Positions 8,997 to 18,021 of a stretch of 64,000 nt of DNA are shown here, piece after piece; the first letter of the stretch is position 1, and each line of letters opens with the position of its first letter. The position numbers were made by a program, and so were the translations under genes. A model generated the notes under the pieces. That model worked only from the letters and a program-made list of their open reading frames with translations, searched no databases and was not told the origin of the DNA. The DNA comes from Bradyrhizobium sp. 132. Its GTDB lineage: Bacteria; Pseudomonadota; Alphaproteobacteria; Rhizobiales; Xanthobacteraceae. The stretch spans positions 1 through 64,000 of the forward strand of contig NZ_JADPKY010000030.1 in the NCBI RefSeq assembly GCF_023074185.1. The letters run 5' to 3'.

Positions 8997-9622
8997 TGCG
9001 TGCGCCTATACGTCAGCAGCGATCGCCTGCACAAATTTGCTGGCGCTTTCATTTCTTCACGGTATCATGCCATATTGCCAGCGTCAGCCTCCGACCAACA
9101 TTCGTTTTCCTCGGACTTCAGCACTCTCTTCGGCGCAGAACCCGGGTCGCTATTCCCCAAGGCCTGCGGGATATGCCATCGAGTGACCTAGGTTGCAGCT
9201 GTTCGAAATTGGACAGCCGACAATCATCGCGCGATGTGGCTCATTGGATGATTTTCTTGAATCCGACCCTGACCGCATAGGCGACTTGCGCGAGACAAAA
9301 GCCGGCAATTTTGGCCTACTTTGACCATAGCGGGTTTTACTTCCCTCGCAAATTGTTACAATCTAGGATGGCAATAGATGTATAGTGTCCGACGCAGACG
9401 GTCCTTTGCATTATCGGAAGCAAGCATCAGATTTTGTGCAACGGAGAGGTTTTCATCGGTACCGACCGCTGTGCCACTAATATAGATTTTGAATCGATTG
9501 AAACGGTACGCACGTTCGAAGTTACCGGTATCCATGGATATCTTTTCAAACCATTTTGATAAATTCGTACGCCCTCACTGACGGGACTACAGCGCACAGG
9601 TACTGTGCTATCGGGAGAAGGC
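8997..9622. other. Divergent promoter region, no gene seen
   Basis: This stretch lies between the divergent SLOG-TPR-phosphoesterase gene and the plus-strand phosphoesterase/CHAT set, so it should contain both promoters. Small palindromes such as TCGGTACCGA near 9456 and TACCGGTA near 9525 are present, but no coherent coding signal or repeat array is visible on either strand. Confidence 0.4.
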
Positions 9623-11080
9623 ATGTCCGTCTGGTCGGAGAACATCGCAAACTTCGATGAGCTTTATTCCATATCGGATCTCCATATGGGAGGTTCCGGA
9701 ACGAGCTCTCAGATTTTTGACTCTGGTGCGGAACTAGCAAAGCTCATTGATTATCTGCGGACGAAGCCGGGGAAGATTGCCCTCGTGATCAATGGCGATA
9801 TGGTCGATTTCTTAGCCGAACCCAAAGCAAAAGCATTCGATCCTACCGGTGCGGCAATTAAGCTGACGCGCATCGCGAATGACCCTGCATTCGAGCCAGT
9901 CTGGACTGCTCTAAAGAAACTGGTTCGTACAAAGGGCCATCGGCTGGTGATCACCCTTGGCAACCACGATCTTGAGCTCGCGCTGCCGTGGATGAAAGAA
10001 TGCCTTCTTGATCTGCTTGCAGCTGAAGATGATTCCGCGCGGGGTCGCATTATATTGGCGTTCGACGGAGCAGGGTTTCTTTCCCGGGTCGGGAATGCCA
10101 CGGTTATGTGCGTTCATGGCAACGAGGTCGACGATTGGAATATCACAGATCATGAAACGATTCGGCGTTTTGGTCGTGACTTGCAACAAGGACGTTCGGT
10201 AACGTCGTGGATCCCGAACGCCGGTACGCATCTTGTGATCGAAGTAATGAACGATATCAAACGACGATATCCATTCGTCGATCTGCTAAAGCCAGAACTG
10301 CAGGCGGTTATCCCAGTGCTTTTAGCGATTGCTCCCGATAAACGTGATCGGATCCTTGGTGCGTTTCCCGTGCTCAAGCGCCTAACGATGGACAAATTGC
10401 GCCGCGCAACCGGTCTACTAGGTGCGGAGGATTGGCCCGAGGATTTAGGAATGGCGGGATTGACGAACACCATTCGACGGCCCGCGATGAACTACAACGC
10501 TTTAATGATGGCGGTCGAAGATCGCGTGTCACGCGGCGTAGAGCCCATGTCGCTCGTTCCTGATGTGGAAGCGAATCAAAAACTTGGAGGATTGGATGCG
10601 GCATGGAATTGGATGCGAGGAAAGGATGCTCGGGACACACTGCGCATGGCCCTTGAAAGTCTTCAAAAGGATCGAAGCTTCGAATGGTCTCAGCAGGATG
10701 ACACGTTCTGGCAGCTCGATGAGATGATCGGCGCGGACGTTGACTTCCTCCTGGCCGGCCATACCCACCTGGAAAGAGCTCTTCGGCGTAGAAAGACAAA
10801 CGGCTACTATCTAAACAGCGGTACTTGGGCACGCTTGATCCGACTAGAAGCGAAATTCCTCACCGATTCTGCGGAGTTTGCTAATGTTTACGCTGCCCTT
10901 GTGGCTGGTTCGATGACGGCTCTCGACCAAGCTCCTGAATTAGTAATGCGCCGTCGCACGGTCGTTGCTATCCGCCCGAGCGAGGCCGGTACGCGAGGCG
11001 AACTATTGCATTGGACTTCGATCGGCAGCAAATTTGACTTAGCCCCGGTCGACCCGCAAGCCGGCATGACCAAGGTCTGA
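9623..11080 (+). CDS. Calcineurin-like metallophosphoesterase
   Basis: This 485-residue enzyme carries the full metal-binding set of the metallophosphoesterase superfamily: SDLHMGG near residue 15, NGDMVDF near 55, LGNHDLE near 115, VHGNEVD near 165 and AGHTHLE near 380. The spacing of the last two motifs is stretched by a ~200-residue insertion rich in helices. Overall it recalls LpxH-type hydrolases, but the genomic context makes a signalling or effector role more likely (inference). The ATG at 9623 has GGAG six bases upstream and is preferred over the GTG at 9605. It is followed after only 7 bases by the CHAT gene, so the two are surely co-transcribed. Confidence 0.85.
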   Translation: MSVWSENIANFDELYSISDLHMGGSGTSSQIFDSGAELAKLIDYLRTKPGKIALVINGDMVDFLAEPKAKAFDPTGAAIKLTRIANDPAFEPVWTALKKLVRTKGHRLVITLGNHDLELALPWMKECLLDLLAAEDDSARGRIILAFDGAGFLSRVGNATVMCVHGNEVDDWNITDHETIRRFGRDLQQGRSVTSWIPNAGTHLVIEVMNDIKRRYPFVDLLKPELQAVIPVLLAIAPDKRDRILGAFPVLKRLTMDKLRRATGLLGAEDWPEDLGMAGLTNTIRRPAMNYNALMMAVEDRVSRGVEPMSLVPDVEANQKLGGLDAAWNWMRGKDARDTLRMALESLQKDRSFEWSQQDDTFWQLDEMIGADVDFLLAGHTHLERALRRRKTNGYYLNSGTWARLIRLEAKFLTDSAEFANVYAALVAGSMTALDQAPELVMRRRTVVAIRPSEAGTRGELLHWTSIGSKFDLAPVDPQAGMTKV

Positions 11081-11087
11081 TGACGCT

Positions 11088-13109
11088 ATGCGCACAATCA
11101 CCCTCGAGCTTCTCCGGCATGGCTCGGCCCACAACCAGCTACTTTCACCTCTTACTCCCTATCTGGCTTTATGCGAAAACCACGGTGCAGTAACTATCCA
11201 CGTTCCGTTTGAGCATAATCAATTCCTGCATCGGCTTGATACTCTCGGATACCGAGCGACAGACGATGCTCGGCTATTTCAGATCAAGGACACCGCCGCA
11301 GTGCTCGGTCAAATGCTCGGCTTGGTGCCCGGCTTGGCCGCAGAGGCGAGTAAACGTGACGGCAAAGACGAGCCGTTGACACACCTTCGATTGATCATTT
11401 CGGCCTCGGAGCTTGCACTACTGCCTTTTGAGTTGGCCGACTCGCCCGCCGGACTTCCGGGAGCCGGCCAGCACCTGCTGCTGCAGCCGCAAATGCCGAT
11501 TTGCCTTACGCGAGAGGTACGTCGCGCGACCGAGGAAGGCGTAAGCTGGCCTGACCGTAAACCACGCATACTGTTTGCCGCCGCCGCCCCGCCGAACGTG
11601 GGTGACATCCCACTTGAAGCACATCTCCTCGCATTGCGGCGAGCGATTGAACCGTGGGTAAGATATTTCGACGTTAACGACGCGAAAGCGCGTTCAGAAC
11701 GGGTCGACGCACATCTGGTCTTCTTACCGGAAGCGTCTGTTGAAGCGATAGAGGCGCATTGCGCCTCATCTAGCTTCACTCACATTCATATTCTAGCACA
11801 CGGCATCGAAATTCAGGAAGGACACGACAAGCGCTACGCTTTGGCCCTGCACAATGCGCGCAACCGAGAGCAAATGGACCCGATCAGCGGAGCACGTCTG
11901 GCCACGGCTCTGCGTGCATCCGACCGGACCGGAGCAGATGGTCTCGCGCGGCCTGCTGTTGTTACGCTGACGAGCTGCAATTCCGGCAATGTTGGTTCAG
12001 TCGCTGGCGCTGGTGCCAGTATTGCGCACGCGTTGCACGAAGCCGGCATCGCAATGGTAGTTGCCGGTCAGTTTCCGCTTTCCTTTGAGGGATCCGTACG
12101 GCTAGTAGAAGTTCTTTACGAGGGATTGCTTTGGGGCGCAGATCCGCGCCATTTGCTGTACGATCTGCGCCGACGACTCTATAGCCAGTTCCGCTCCACG
12201 CACGATTGGGCAAGCCTCACGGCTTATCTCTCGTTACCGCAGGCATCCGAGGTTCAGCTTTCGAAGATAAGAATCAATCAGGCCATGGAGAGCATCGATG
12301 CAGCCATGAGTCATGCCGACGAGGTGACACGTCGTACCTCCACCAGGATTCGTAGCAAGCGCAGCCTAGCGAAGCAGCAACGGCAGGATGACGTCGATCC
12401 AGGTCGCTTGTTTCAAGACGCTCGATCACGAATGTCTGCAGCCAAAAAGAGACTCAATGATCTTGTCCACGATATTCCAGAACAGGGCCCCCTGATCTGT
12501 GGACTTCTCGCGAGCACAGAGAAGCGTCAGGCCGAGGTTCTCTACAGGGCAGGCATGCTGCCCGAATCCAACAAGTTATTAGTGAATGCGCGTGATCATT
12601 ATTGGGACTCGTTCCTAACCGACCGCACACATCATTGGGCTGTTACTCAATATCTTTCCTTGGCATTGATAACCGCACGAACACGCGGTTCAATGGAGGC
12701 GGACGTCAATCCAGGATTTGGTGATGCAGGGCAAGTGAGACCGGAAAAAGGTCCTAAGGAGCTATGGACGTTAGCTCGCATGCTTTCGCTTTACGATCTG
12801 CACCACGAAGATCGTGAAGCTCGTGGTTGGGCCCACGGCAACCTGGTCGAACTTTATCTTTTGTCTCTGCTCCCAGACATCAATGGTATGCTTCCAGTCG
12901 GCGTAGCCGAGCATCGTGCCATTGAGCACACGGACTTGTTGGTCGATATCGCTGGATGGGGATCTTTCCAGGTTTATTCGACCCGACGCCAGATGCTGCG
13001 TTATCTCGAATGGTACAGCCCACTAACGGGCGGCTACTTCTCGCCTCTCACGGACCTTGCTGAACGGATCTTCGATCGATTTCCTTCTGAGGTCGAAGAG
13101 CGATTCTGA
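11088..13109 (+). CDS. CHAT-domain (caspase-like) protease
   Basis: In this 673-residue protein the CHAT domain spans about residues 95-385. The catalytic dyad is visible as His238 in HILAHG and Cys297 in LTSCNSGN, each at the end of a hydrophobic strand as in clan CD peptidases. The region after it (AMVVAGQFPLSFEGS, then LLWGADPRHLLYDLRRRLY) matches the family's C-terminal part. Residues ~400-673 are helical with no clear repeats. CHAT proteases in bacteria act as effectors cleaved on or switched on by partner sensors, for example in type III-E CRISPR and gasdermin systems. Here the partners would be the adjacent phosphoesterase and SLOG proteins; which protein it cleaves is unknown. Confidence 0.85.
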   Translation: MRTITLELLRHGSAHNQLLSPLTPYLALCENHGAVTIHVPFEHNQFLHRLDTLGYRATDDARLFQIKDTAAVLGQMLGLVPGLAAEASKRDGKDEPLTHLRLIISASELALLPFELADSPAGLPGAGQHLLLQPQMPICLTREVRRATEEGVSWPDRKPRILFAAAAPPNVGDIPLEAHLLALRRAIEPWVRYFDVNDAKARSERVDAHLVFLPEASVEAIEAHCASSSFTHIHILAHGIEIQEGHDKRYALALHNARNREQMDPISGARLATALRASDRTGADGLARPAVVTLTSCNSGNVGSVAGAGASIAHALHEAGIAMVVAGQFPLSFEGSVRLVEVLYEGLLWGADPRHLLYDLRRRLYSQFRSTHDWASLTAYLSLPQASEVQLSKIRINQAMESIDAAMSHADEVTRRTSTRIRSKRSLAKQQRQDDVDPGRLFQDARSRMSAAKKRLNDLVHDIPEQGPLICGLLASTEKRQAEVLYRAGMLPESNKLLVNARDHYWDSFLTDRTHHWAVTQYLSLALITARTRGSMEADVNPGFGDAGQVRPEKGPKELWTLARMLSLYDLHHEDREARGWAHGNLVELYLLSLLPDINGMLPVGVAEHRAIEHTDLLVDIAGWGSFQVYSTRRQMLRYLEWYSPLTGGYFSPLTDLAERIFDRFPSEVEERF

Positions 13110-13252
13110 AGGGCCTACCAAGGTGCCGTTCGAAGGCGATCGACATTCGAATGACAATTTCGCATTGTTGCATTATCTTCAGGAGATGGGAGATGCTTAA
13201 TCCTTTTGACATGTAAATGATCAGCGAGCCTGAAGGGCGCGAGGCGAGTTAA

Positions 13253-14578
13253 ATGAAACCGTTCTGCTTCGTACTTATGCCTTTCGGTAAAAAACTCGAC
13301 GATAGTGGTCGGATGATTGACTTTGACAAAGTCTATCAAGACATCATCAAGCCAGCGGCTGAAACGGCCGAACTCGAACCGATCCGCGCTGATGAGGAGG
13401 TCGCTGGAGGCATCATTCACAAACCCATGTTTGAGCGGCTCATGCTGTGCGACTATGCTATCGCGGATCTCACTACGGCTAATGCTAACGTCTTCTACGA
13501 GCTCGGCGTCCGTCACGGCATTCGACCGCACAGCACGGTACTAATGTTCGGGCGAGGCATGCGGTTACCATTCGACGTATCGCTGCTGCGAGGGATTCCA
13601 TACGACTTAGATTCAGTTGGAGCACCAGAGCATCCGGAAGCTGCACGAACGATTCTCATTGAGCGGTTGAATGCGTGCCGGGATCCGAAGGAAGACAGTC
13701 CACTCTTCCAACTCGTAGCGGAGTGGCCCAGGCCAGACATAGCTCGACTTAAAACGGACCGCTTCAGAGAATTGGTAGGGTACTCGCAGGAATACAGAAG
13801 GAAGCTTGCGATAGCGCGGACGGCGGGCGTTGAGGCCGTTGCTCGCATCGAGCACGAAATCAACGTGCTCGACGCTGATCCCGCAATTGTTGTTGATCTG
13901 TACCTGTCGTATCGCGCCGTCGAGGCATGGAACCGGATGGTTGACTTGGTCGGACGTATGTCGCCGGTTCTTGCACGAAGCGTGATGATTCGAGAGCAGC
14001 TTGGTTTTGCCCAGAACCGGCTCGGCCGGTGGAAGGAGGCAGAGATCGTGCTGCAGCAAGTGATTGAAGAAAACGGCCCGAGCAGCGAAACTAATGGTCT
14101 CCTTGGACGTGTGTACAAAGATCGATGGGAGGGTGCAGATCGGAAGGGCCGACAGGCGGAAGCCCGGGGATATCTGCGTAAAGCAATCCAAACCTATCTC
14201 GCGGGCTACGAGTCCGACTTACGCGATGCCTATCCAGGCATAAATGCGGTAACTCTAATGGAAATGGAGGATCCCGTAGATGTTCGACAAGCGGAGCTTC
14301 TTCCGGTAATCCTTTTCGCAGTTCGGCGTAGACTTGTGTCGAAGGTTTCGGATTATTGGGACCATGCGACTCTTCTAGAGCTAAGCGTGCTCCAGAGGGA
14401 TCAGGTCGGTGCAGCAGTCGCGATGGCAGACACGCTTACGAGCATCCGGGAGGTTTGGGAACCGAAGACCACCGCTCGCAACCTCCGTCTTATACGAGAA
14501 GCAAGGGCAAAGCGCGGGGAAGATTCCTTCTGGATCGCCGCCCTGGAGAAGGAGTTGCTCAATGCCCCTGCTCCATAA
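13253..14578 (+). CDS. SLOG-like domain + helical repeat protein (DUF4071-like)
   Basis: The 441-residue protein opens with the same domain type as the 6609-8996 protein: VLMPFGKK at residues 7-14, YAIADLTTANANVFYELG near 70-88. Such proteins are often annotated as TPR or MAP3K TRAF-binding (DUF4071) proteins. Residues ~165-430 are helical and contain TPR-like segments (LGRWKEAEIVLQQVIEENG). The start ATG at 13253 has a GAGGCGAG Shine-Dalgarno. It lies 143 bases after the CHAT gene on the same strand. The likely job is binding a nucleotide or nucleoside through the SLOG-like domain and relaying that to the CHAT protease or hydrolase; this is inference from context. Confidence 0.8.
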   Translation: MKPFCFVLMPFGKKLDDSGRMIDFDKVYQDIIKPAAETAELEPIRADEEVAGGIIHKPMFERLMLCDYAIADLTTANANVFYELGVRHGIRPHSTVLMFGRGMRLPFDVSLLRGIPYDLDSVGAPEHPEAARTILIERLNACRDPKEDSPLFQLVAEWPRPDIARLKTDRFRELVGYSQEYRRKLAIARTAGVEAVARIEHEINVLDADPAIVVDLYLSYRAVEAWNRMVDLVGRMSPVLARSVMIREQLGFAQNRLGRWKEAEIVLQQVIEENGPSSETNGLLGRVYKDRWEGADRKGRQAEARGYLRKAIQTYLAGYESDLRDAYPGINAVTLMEMEDPVDVRQAELLPVILFAVRRRLVSKVSDYWDHATLLELSVLQRDQVGAAVAMADTLTSIREVWEPKTTARNLRLIREARAKRGEDSFWIAALEKELLNAPAP

Positions 14579-14993
14579 CGTTGCTGCTGCTGCGGAGAGC
14601 CCCGTCGTTCGTACACGCGAGAAAGATTTAGTGCCAATCGGGGATTAGTTGGGACGCCAACAATTTTGTTAGCTGTAGGCGAAGACTTACATCTCGGGGA
14701 ACGATGGAAATCGCTGGGGCAGCTCTCGAGAGCGATGAAATTCCATTCTAGGATGCTGACATGGAATCAGGTGGGCGGCCGGCGGTAGCAATCAACGCGC
14801 TCCCGCTCTGCATTCCCCAAATGGATGGGCCCTAGCGTCGCATCTCGAACTGCTGATGATTGAGTCAAGCAGCTGACCGCGGTAGCCGATGTCTGCCTTG
14901 CATCCATGAATGGCCCTAGGTGTTGGCCGTCGTGCTTGAATCGCGCGCGTATGGGCATAGGATCGGCAGCGGCAGCAGCAGATTCGGATTGAC
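14579..14993. other. Gap in the CHAT-associated gene set, no gene seen
   Basis: This 415-base stretch separates the SLOG-TPR gene from the SLOG/hydrolase pair. No conserved motif or plausible ORF was found on either strand. It probably carries a separate promoter for the downstream pair, since the distance is large for simple read-through. Confidence 0.35.
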
Positions 14994-15533
14994 ATGACAA
15001 AAATGGCAGTCGCGGTACTTGCTGGGCGGCGTATCGATGCAATGGATGCGCGTGTCGATCGGTTTCCGTTACAGAATGTGCCAATCGTGAAAAATCGCAT
15101 TCGAGACGTTCTTGCCATCAAGAATATTGAGTTGTTGATTAGTTCTGCGGCTTGCGGCGCAGATCTGTTGGCTCTGGAGCAAGCTTCGCTTTTAGGAATT
15201 CGAACCCGAATAGTCCTCCCTTACGAAATCGCTAGGTTCCGTCAGACCTCGGTGACCGACCGCCCCGGGGACTGGGGCCCATTGTTCGATCGGATGGTCA
15301 GCCTGGCGGAGGCCAACGGAGAGCTCATTACGCTAGATCTGCTCTCCGAGAGGAATGCCTTTAGCATTGCAAACAGGGCGCTTATCGCGAAGGCAACGAA
15401 CGAGGATGCGCTCTTGACGTTGGCGATTGCGGTCTGGGAAGGTGTATGCCGGGGATCGGACGACTCGACGGCGGAGTTTATTCGATTAACTGCAGAGGCA
15501 GGGATGAGCCTGGAGACGGTGCTCACATGTTGA
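14994..15533 (+). CDS. SLOG-superfamily nucleotide-binding protein
   Basis: A compact 179-residue Rossmann-like protein. The first strand and loop read VAVLAGRRID, and ISSAACGADLLALEQA followed by GIRTRIVLPYE is the signature of a SLOG subgroup that also occurs beside or fused to nucleotide cyclases. SLOG domains (LOG, DprA, TIR-like relatives) bind nucleotides or cleave nucleoside monophosphates. It overlaps the next gene by seven bases (ATG inside its last codons), which indicates translational coupling to the alpha/beta hydrolase. It may act as the sensor for that hydrolase. The start could also be the ATG at 15003; neither has a clear Shine-Dalgarno. Confidence 0.75.
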   Translation: MTKMAVAVLAGRRIDAMDARVDRFPLQNVPIVKNRIRDVLAIKNIELLISSAACGADLLALEQASLLGIRTRIVLPYEIARFRQTSVTDRPGDWGPLFDRMVSLAEANGELITLDLLSERNAFSIANRALIAKATNEDALLTLAIAVWEGVCRGSDDSTAEFIRLTAEAGMSLETVLTC

Positions 15534-16948
15534 CGCGTATCAAGGCGGTCATCGGGCGCGCGGTTAAAGTGGTTCGCAGGCAACCGGTCCGTCGAGTTCT
15601 TCAGTATCGCTGCGAGGGCCACGAGATTGCACTTGTGCTTGTGCATGGCTTTTCAAGTTCGGTGCAAACAGTCTGGGCGCAGTTCGCCACACTTGCTATT
15701 GCCGATGACACGATTAAGGGCTGGGATGTGCTCGGGGCTGGCTACACAACGAGCTTGCGCATTGATATCCCACACGTCTGGGCGGCTGATCCCGACATCC
15801 AAACACTGGCGGATGGCGTGCGAACCACGCTGTCGCTACCTCCCTTCGATCGTTATCGGAGCATTGCGATTGTCGCCCATAGCATGGGTGGGCTGGTTGT
15901 CCAAAGAGCGATTCTAGACGACGAGACGCTTGGGAAGCGCCTTAGCCATCTTTTCTTGTTGGGTACGCCCAGCGCCGGATTGAAGAAAGGACGAGTTTTT
16001 GCCGCCCTGAAGCGGCAAATCAAAGATATCGACGCGGATGGTCCATTCATCAGGAAACTAAGGAGCGATTGGGATAAGTGCTTTGCGAACGGTACGCGCT
16101 TCCTGTTTCGCGCGATTGGTGGAGATCGTGACGAATTTGTTCCGTCGAAATCATCACTCGAGCCTTTCGATGACTCTGTTCGCAGGGTCGTCGCGGGCAA
16201 TCATTCAGACATTGTGCGGCCGGCCGACATCCAGCACGAGGGCCTTGCTCTAATCGTTCAGGCGCTAGCAGGCGAAACAAAGCCGCGCGCCGCCGTCGAC
16301 AGTGCAAGGCTGGCTACGGAGTTGGGCGAATTTCAATCTGCAGTTGATGCCTTGTTACCGAAAGTTACTTCGATTGATGAAAGCGCACTGGTCAGCCTTG
16401 CGTTGGCCCTGGATGGCCTTGAGAAGAATGAGCAAGCGCTGGATCTCCTTGAGAACCAGGACTCGCGCCTCTCCACCACTGACGCAATCGGAACGCTTGC
16501 AGGCCGCATAAAGCGCCGATGGCTGGTAGAGCGTGCCGCCGCCGATTTAGATCGCGCTAAAGCGCTCTATCGAGACGCTTACGACAAATCAGTCGCTGCT
16601 TCAAATCATACGCAAGCATTTTATCATGCAATCAATCTGGCATTTCTTGAGCTCATGTCATCGCCCGAGGGTTCAGGTATTCCGGAGGCGGCAAAGAAGT
16701 TAGCTAGAATTGCAGCAGAACATTGCGTTCAGGTACCGGAAGACGCCTGGAGCCTCGCAACAGAGGGGGAAGCTGCTCTTGTTTTAGAAAATCTTGATAG
16801 AGCGATCATGTTCTATGAACGAGCGCTTCAGCGTACGACGTCCCCTCGCGCAGTGGATTCTATGTACAATCAGGCCGTGCGGGTGGCAACACGAGTATTT
16901 GCGGCGGAAGGTGCACGAAGAATCGAGCGCCTGTTCGGCGTATCATAA
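15527..16948 (+). CDS. Alpha/beta hydrolase with C-terminal helical repeats
   Basis: This 473-residue protein has an N-terminal alpha/beta-hydrolase fold. VLVHGFSSS is the oxyanion-hole loop, AHSMGG holds the nucleophile Ser119, and GNHSDIV near residue 225 supplies the probable catalytic His. From about residue 255 to the end the sequence is TPR-like (ALDGLEKNEQALDLLENQ, ALVLENLDRAIMFYERAL). Lipase/esterase or phospholipase activity on membrane lipids is a plausible effector role (inference). The start at 15527 overlaps the SLOG gene's stop, so the two form a coupled pair at the end of the CHAT-associated set. It converges with the minus-strand operon that ends at 16956, only 7 bases away. 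Confidence 0.8.
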   Translation: MLTRIKAVIGRAVKVVRRQPVRRVLQYRCEGHEIALVLVHGFSSSVQTVWAQFATLAIADDTIKGWDVLGAGYTTSLRIDIPHVWAADPDIQTLADGVRTTLSLPPFDRYRSIAIVAHSMGGLVVQRAILDDETLGKRLSHLFLLGTPSAGLKKGRVFAALKRQIKDIDADGPFIRKLRSDWDKCFANGTRFLFRAIGGDRDEFVPSKSSLEPFDDSVRRVVAGNHSDIVRPADIQHEGLALIVQALAGETKPRAAVDSARLATELGEFQSAVDALLPKVTSIDESALVSLALALDGLEKNEQALDLLENQDSRLSTTDAIGTLAGRIKRRWLVERAAADLDRAKALYRDAYDKSVAASNHTQAFYHAINLAFLELMSSPEGSGIPEAAKKLARIAAEHCVQVPEDAWSLATEGEAALVLENLDRAIMFYERALQRTTSPRAVDSMYNQAVRVATRVFAAEGARRIERLFGVS

Positions 16949-16955
16949 GTGAAAC

Positions 16956-17429
16956 TCAAAGCTCATTCGACAGCTTGTTCCAGGGAACAATTTTCACACC
17001 ATTCTTGCTGATCCAGTCCGGAGTGGTTTTTGGCGCGCCCTTCTTTGAGTGAGTGGCGATCACTCTCTTACCGAGTTCAAGGCTTTTCTCGACCTCCCAC
17101 TGCACCCATTTGCTCTTGCTCGATTCATCTGTGAGATATACGACCGTTACTGATGCCTGGTTGATACGCTCGGCCAGCCTGCTTCTGATGTACTCGGCGC
17201 GTTCGCTATTATATGGCTCGTGGACAGACCGATCGTTGAATTCCAAGTCATTGTTCTCATTCTTAGCTTGGCCGCGCAATAGATTGACCTCGTCCAGATC
17301 ATCATGATCGAAGCTGATGAAGACATTTTTCCGGCCGGGCGCCAACGCCTGCTTCGCTTTTTCTTCAAGGCTTCGCAGATCGCCCAGAGTTCTGCGACTC
17401 CCTCCACCACCGCCGCTGTTCCCGCCCAT
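16956..17429 (-). CDS. ThsB-like TIR protein, last gene of the queC operon
   Basis: The 157-residue protein has a Gly-rich N-terminus (GGNSGGGGGS) and a helical stretch, then a TIR-like domain. NVFISFDHDD near residues 34-43 and SSKSKWVQWEVEKS near 115-128 are the same two motifs as in the 4459-4875 protein, so the two are ThsB/DUF1863 paralogues. The Glu of WVQWE is the presumed catalytic residue. The ATG at 17429 sits two bases past the queC stop, with GAGGAG in the end of queC as its Shine-Dalgarno, which fixes both the start and the operon. It would be the signal generator or effector of the 7-deazaguanine-linked operon; that is inference. Confidence 0.8.
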   Translation of the reverse strand: MGGNSGGGGGSRRTLGDLRSLEEKAKQALAPGRKNVFISFDHDDLDEVNLLRGQAKNENNDLEFNDRSVHEPYNSERAEYIRSRLAERINQASVTVVYLTDESSKSKWVQWEVEKSLELGKRVIATHSKKGAPKTTPDWISKNGVKIVPWNKLSNEL

Positions 17430-17430
17430 G

Positions 17431-18021
17431 CTAGATCTCCTCGAATTGAAACTCCTTGCAGGCGATACATTGCCCACAAGGGATATCATCCCCGGAATGA
17501 CACGAGTAAGTTTCATCAATTCCTTTGGCCTTGGCCAAAGCAACAACATCCTGCTTGATCAACCCGTTAAGGGGCGCCAACACCTTAATGTCGCGACCTA
17601 TCGCAAAACGTAACATCGATTCCGCCGCGGACAGAAATGCCGACGTCTGGTCCGGAAAAAGACTGGTATCTTCGTGCAGCAACCCGATTGCTATCGCGTC
17701 CGCGCCCACTTGATGCCCGTAGGCCGCAGCCATCAACAAGAACAGCGTATTCCTGCCGGGCGTAAATGCATCCTCGACAATCCGCAGGCTATTGTCAGTC
17801 AAACCCGACCGAATGAGTCCGCCGAAACCCGACAAGTCTGCAATCACAGGCGCGGGCAACCCCAACCGCTGCATGGCGCGCCCGCATGCAGCGATTTCCT
17901 TCTCTCGTGCGCGCTGGCCATAGTTGATGAACAATGGATATTGCGTGTTGCCCATTTCCTTTGCCAGGCACGCAACAAGCGTTGAGTCCAGGCCACCTGA
18001 AACGAGCGTCACAATACTCAT
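17431..18021 (-). CDS. queC: 7-cyano-7-deazaguanine (preQ0) synthase, QueC
   Basis: QueC converts 7-carboxy-7-deazaguanine to preQ0 with ATP and ammonia. The PP-loop SGGLDST is at residues 8-14, FINYGQRAREKE and the GRNTLFL motif follow, and the zinc site is complete with Cys174, Cys182, Cys185 and Cys188 (CGQCIAC). At 196 residues it is slightly shorter than the usual ~220-230. It overlaps the upstream glycosylase gene by ATGA. No queD, queE or queF lies nearby, so its substrate must come from the host's chromosomal pathway. This copy is dedicated to the operon, much as QueC homologues are captured in Qat-type and dpd-type conflict loci. Its product would feed the TGT-like protein. Confidence 0.9.
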   Translation of the reverse strand: MSIVTLVSGGLDSTLVACLAKEMGNTQYPLFINYGQRAREKEIAACGRAMQRLGLPAPVIADLSGFGGLIRSGLTDNSLRIVEDAFTPGRNTLFLLMAAAYGHQVGADAIAIGLLHEDTSLFPDQTSAFLSAAESMLRFAIGRDIKVLAPLNGLIKQDVVALAKAKGIDETYSCHSGDDIPCGQCIACKEFQFEEI

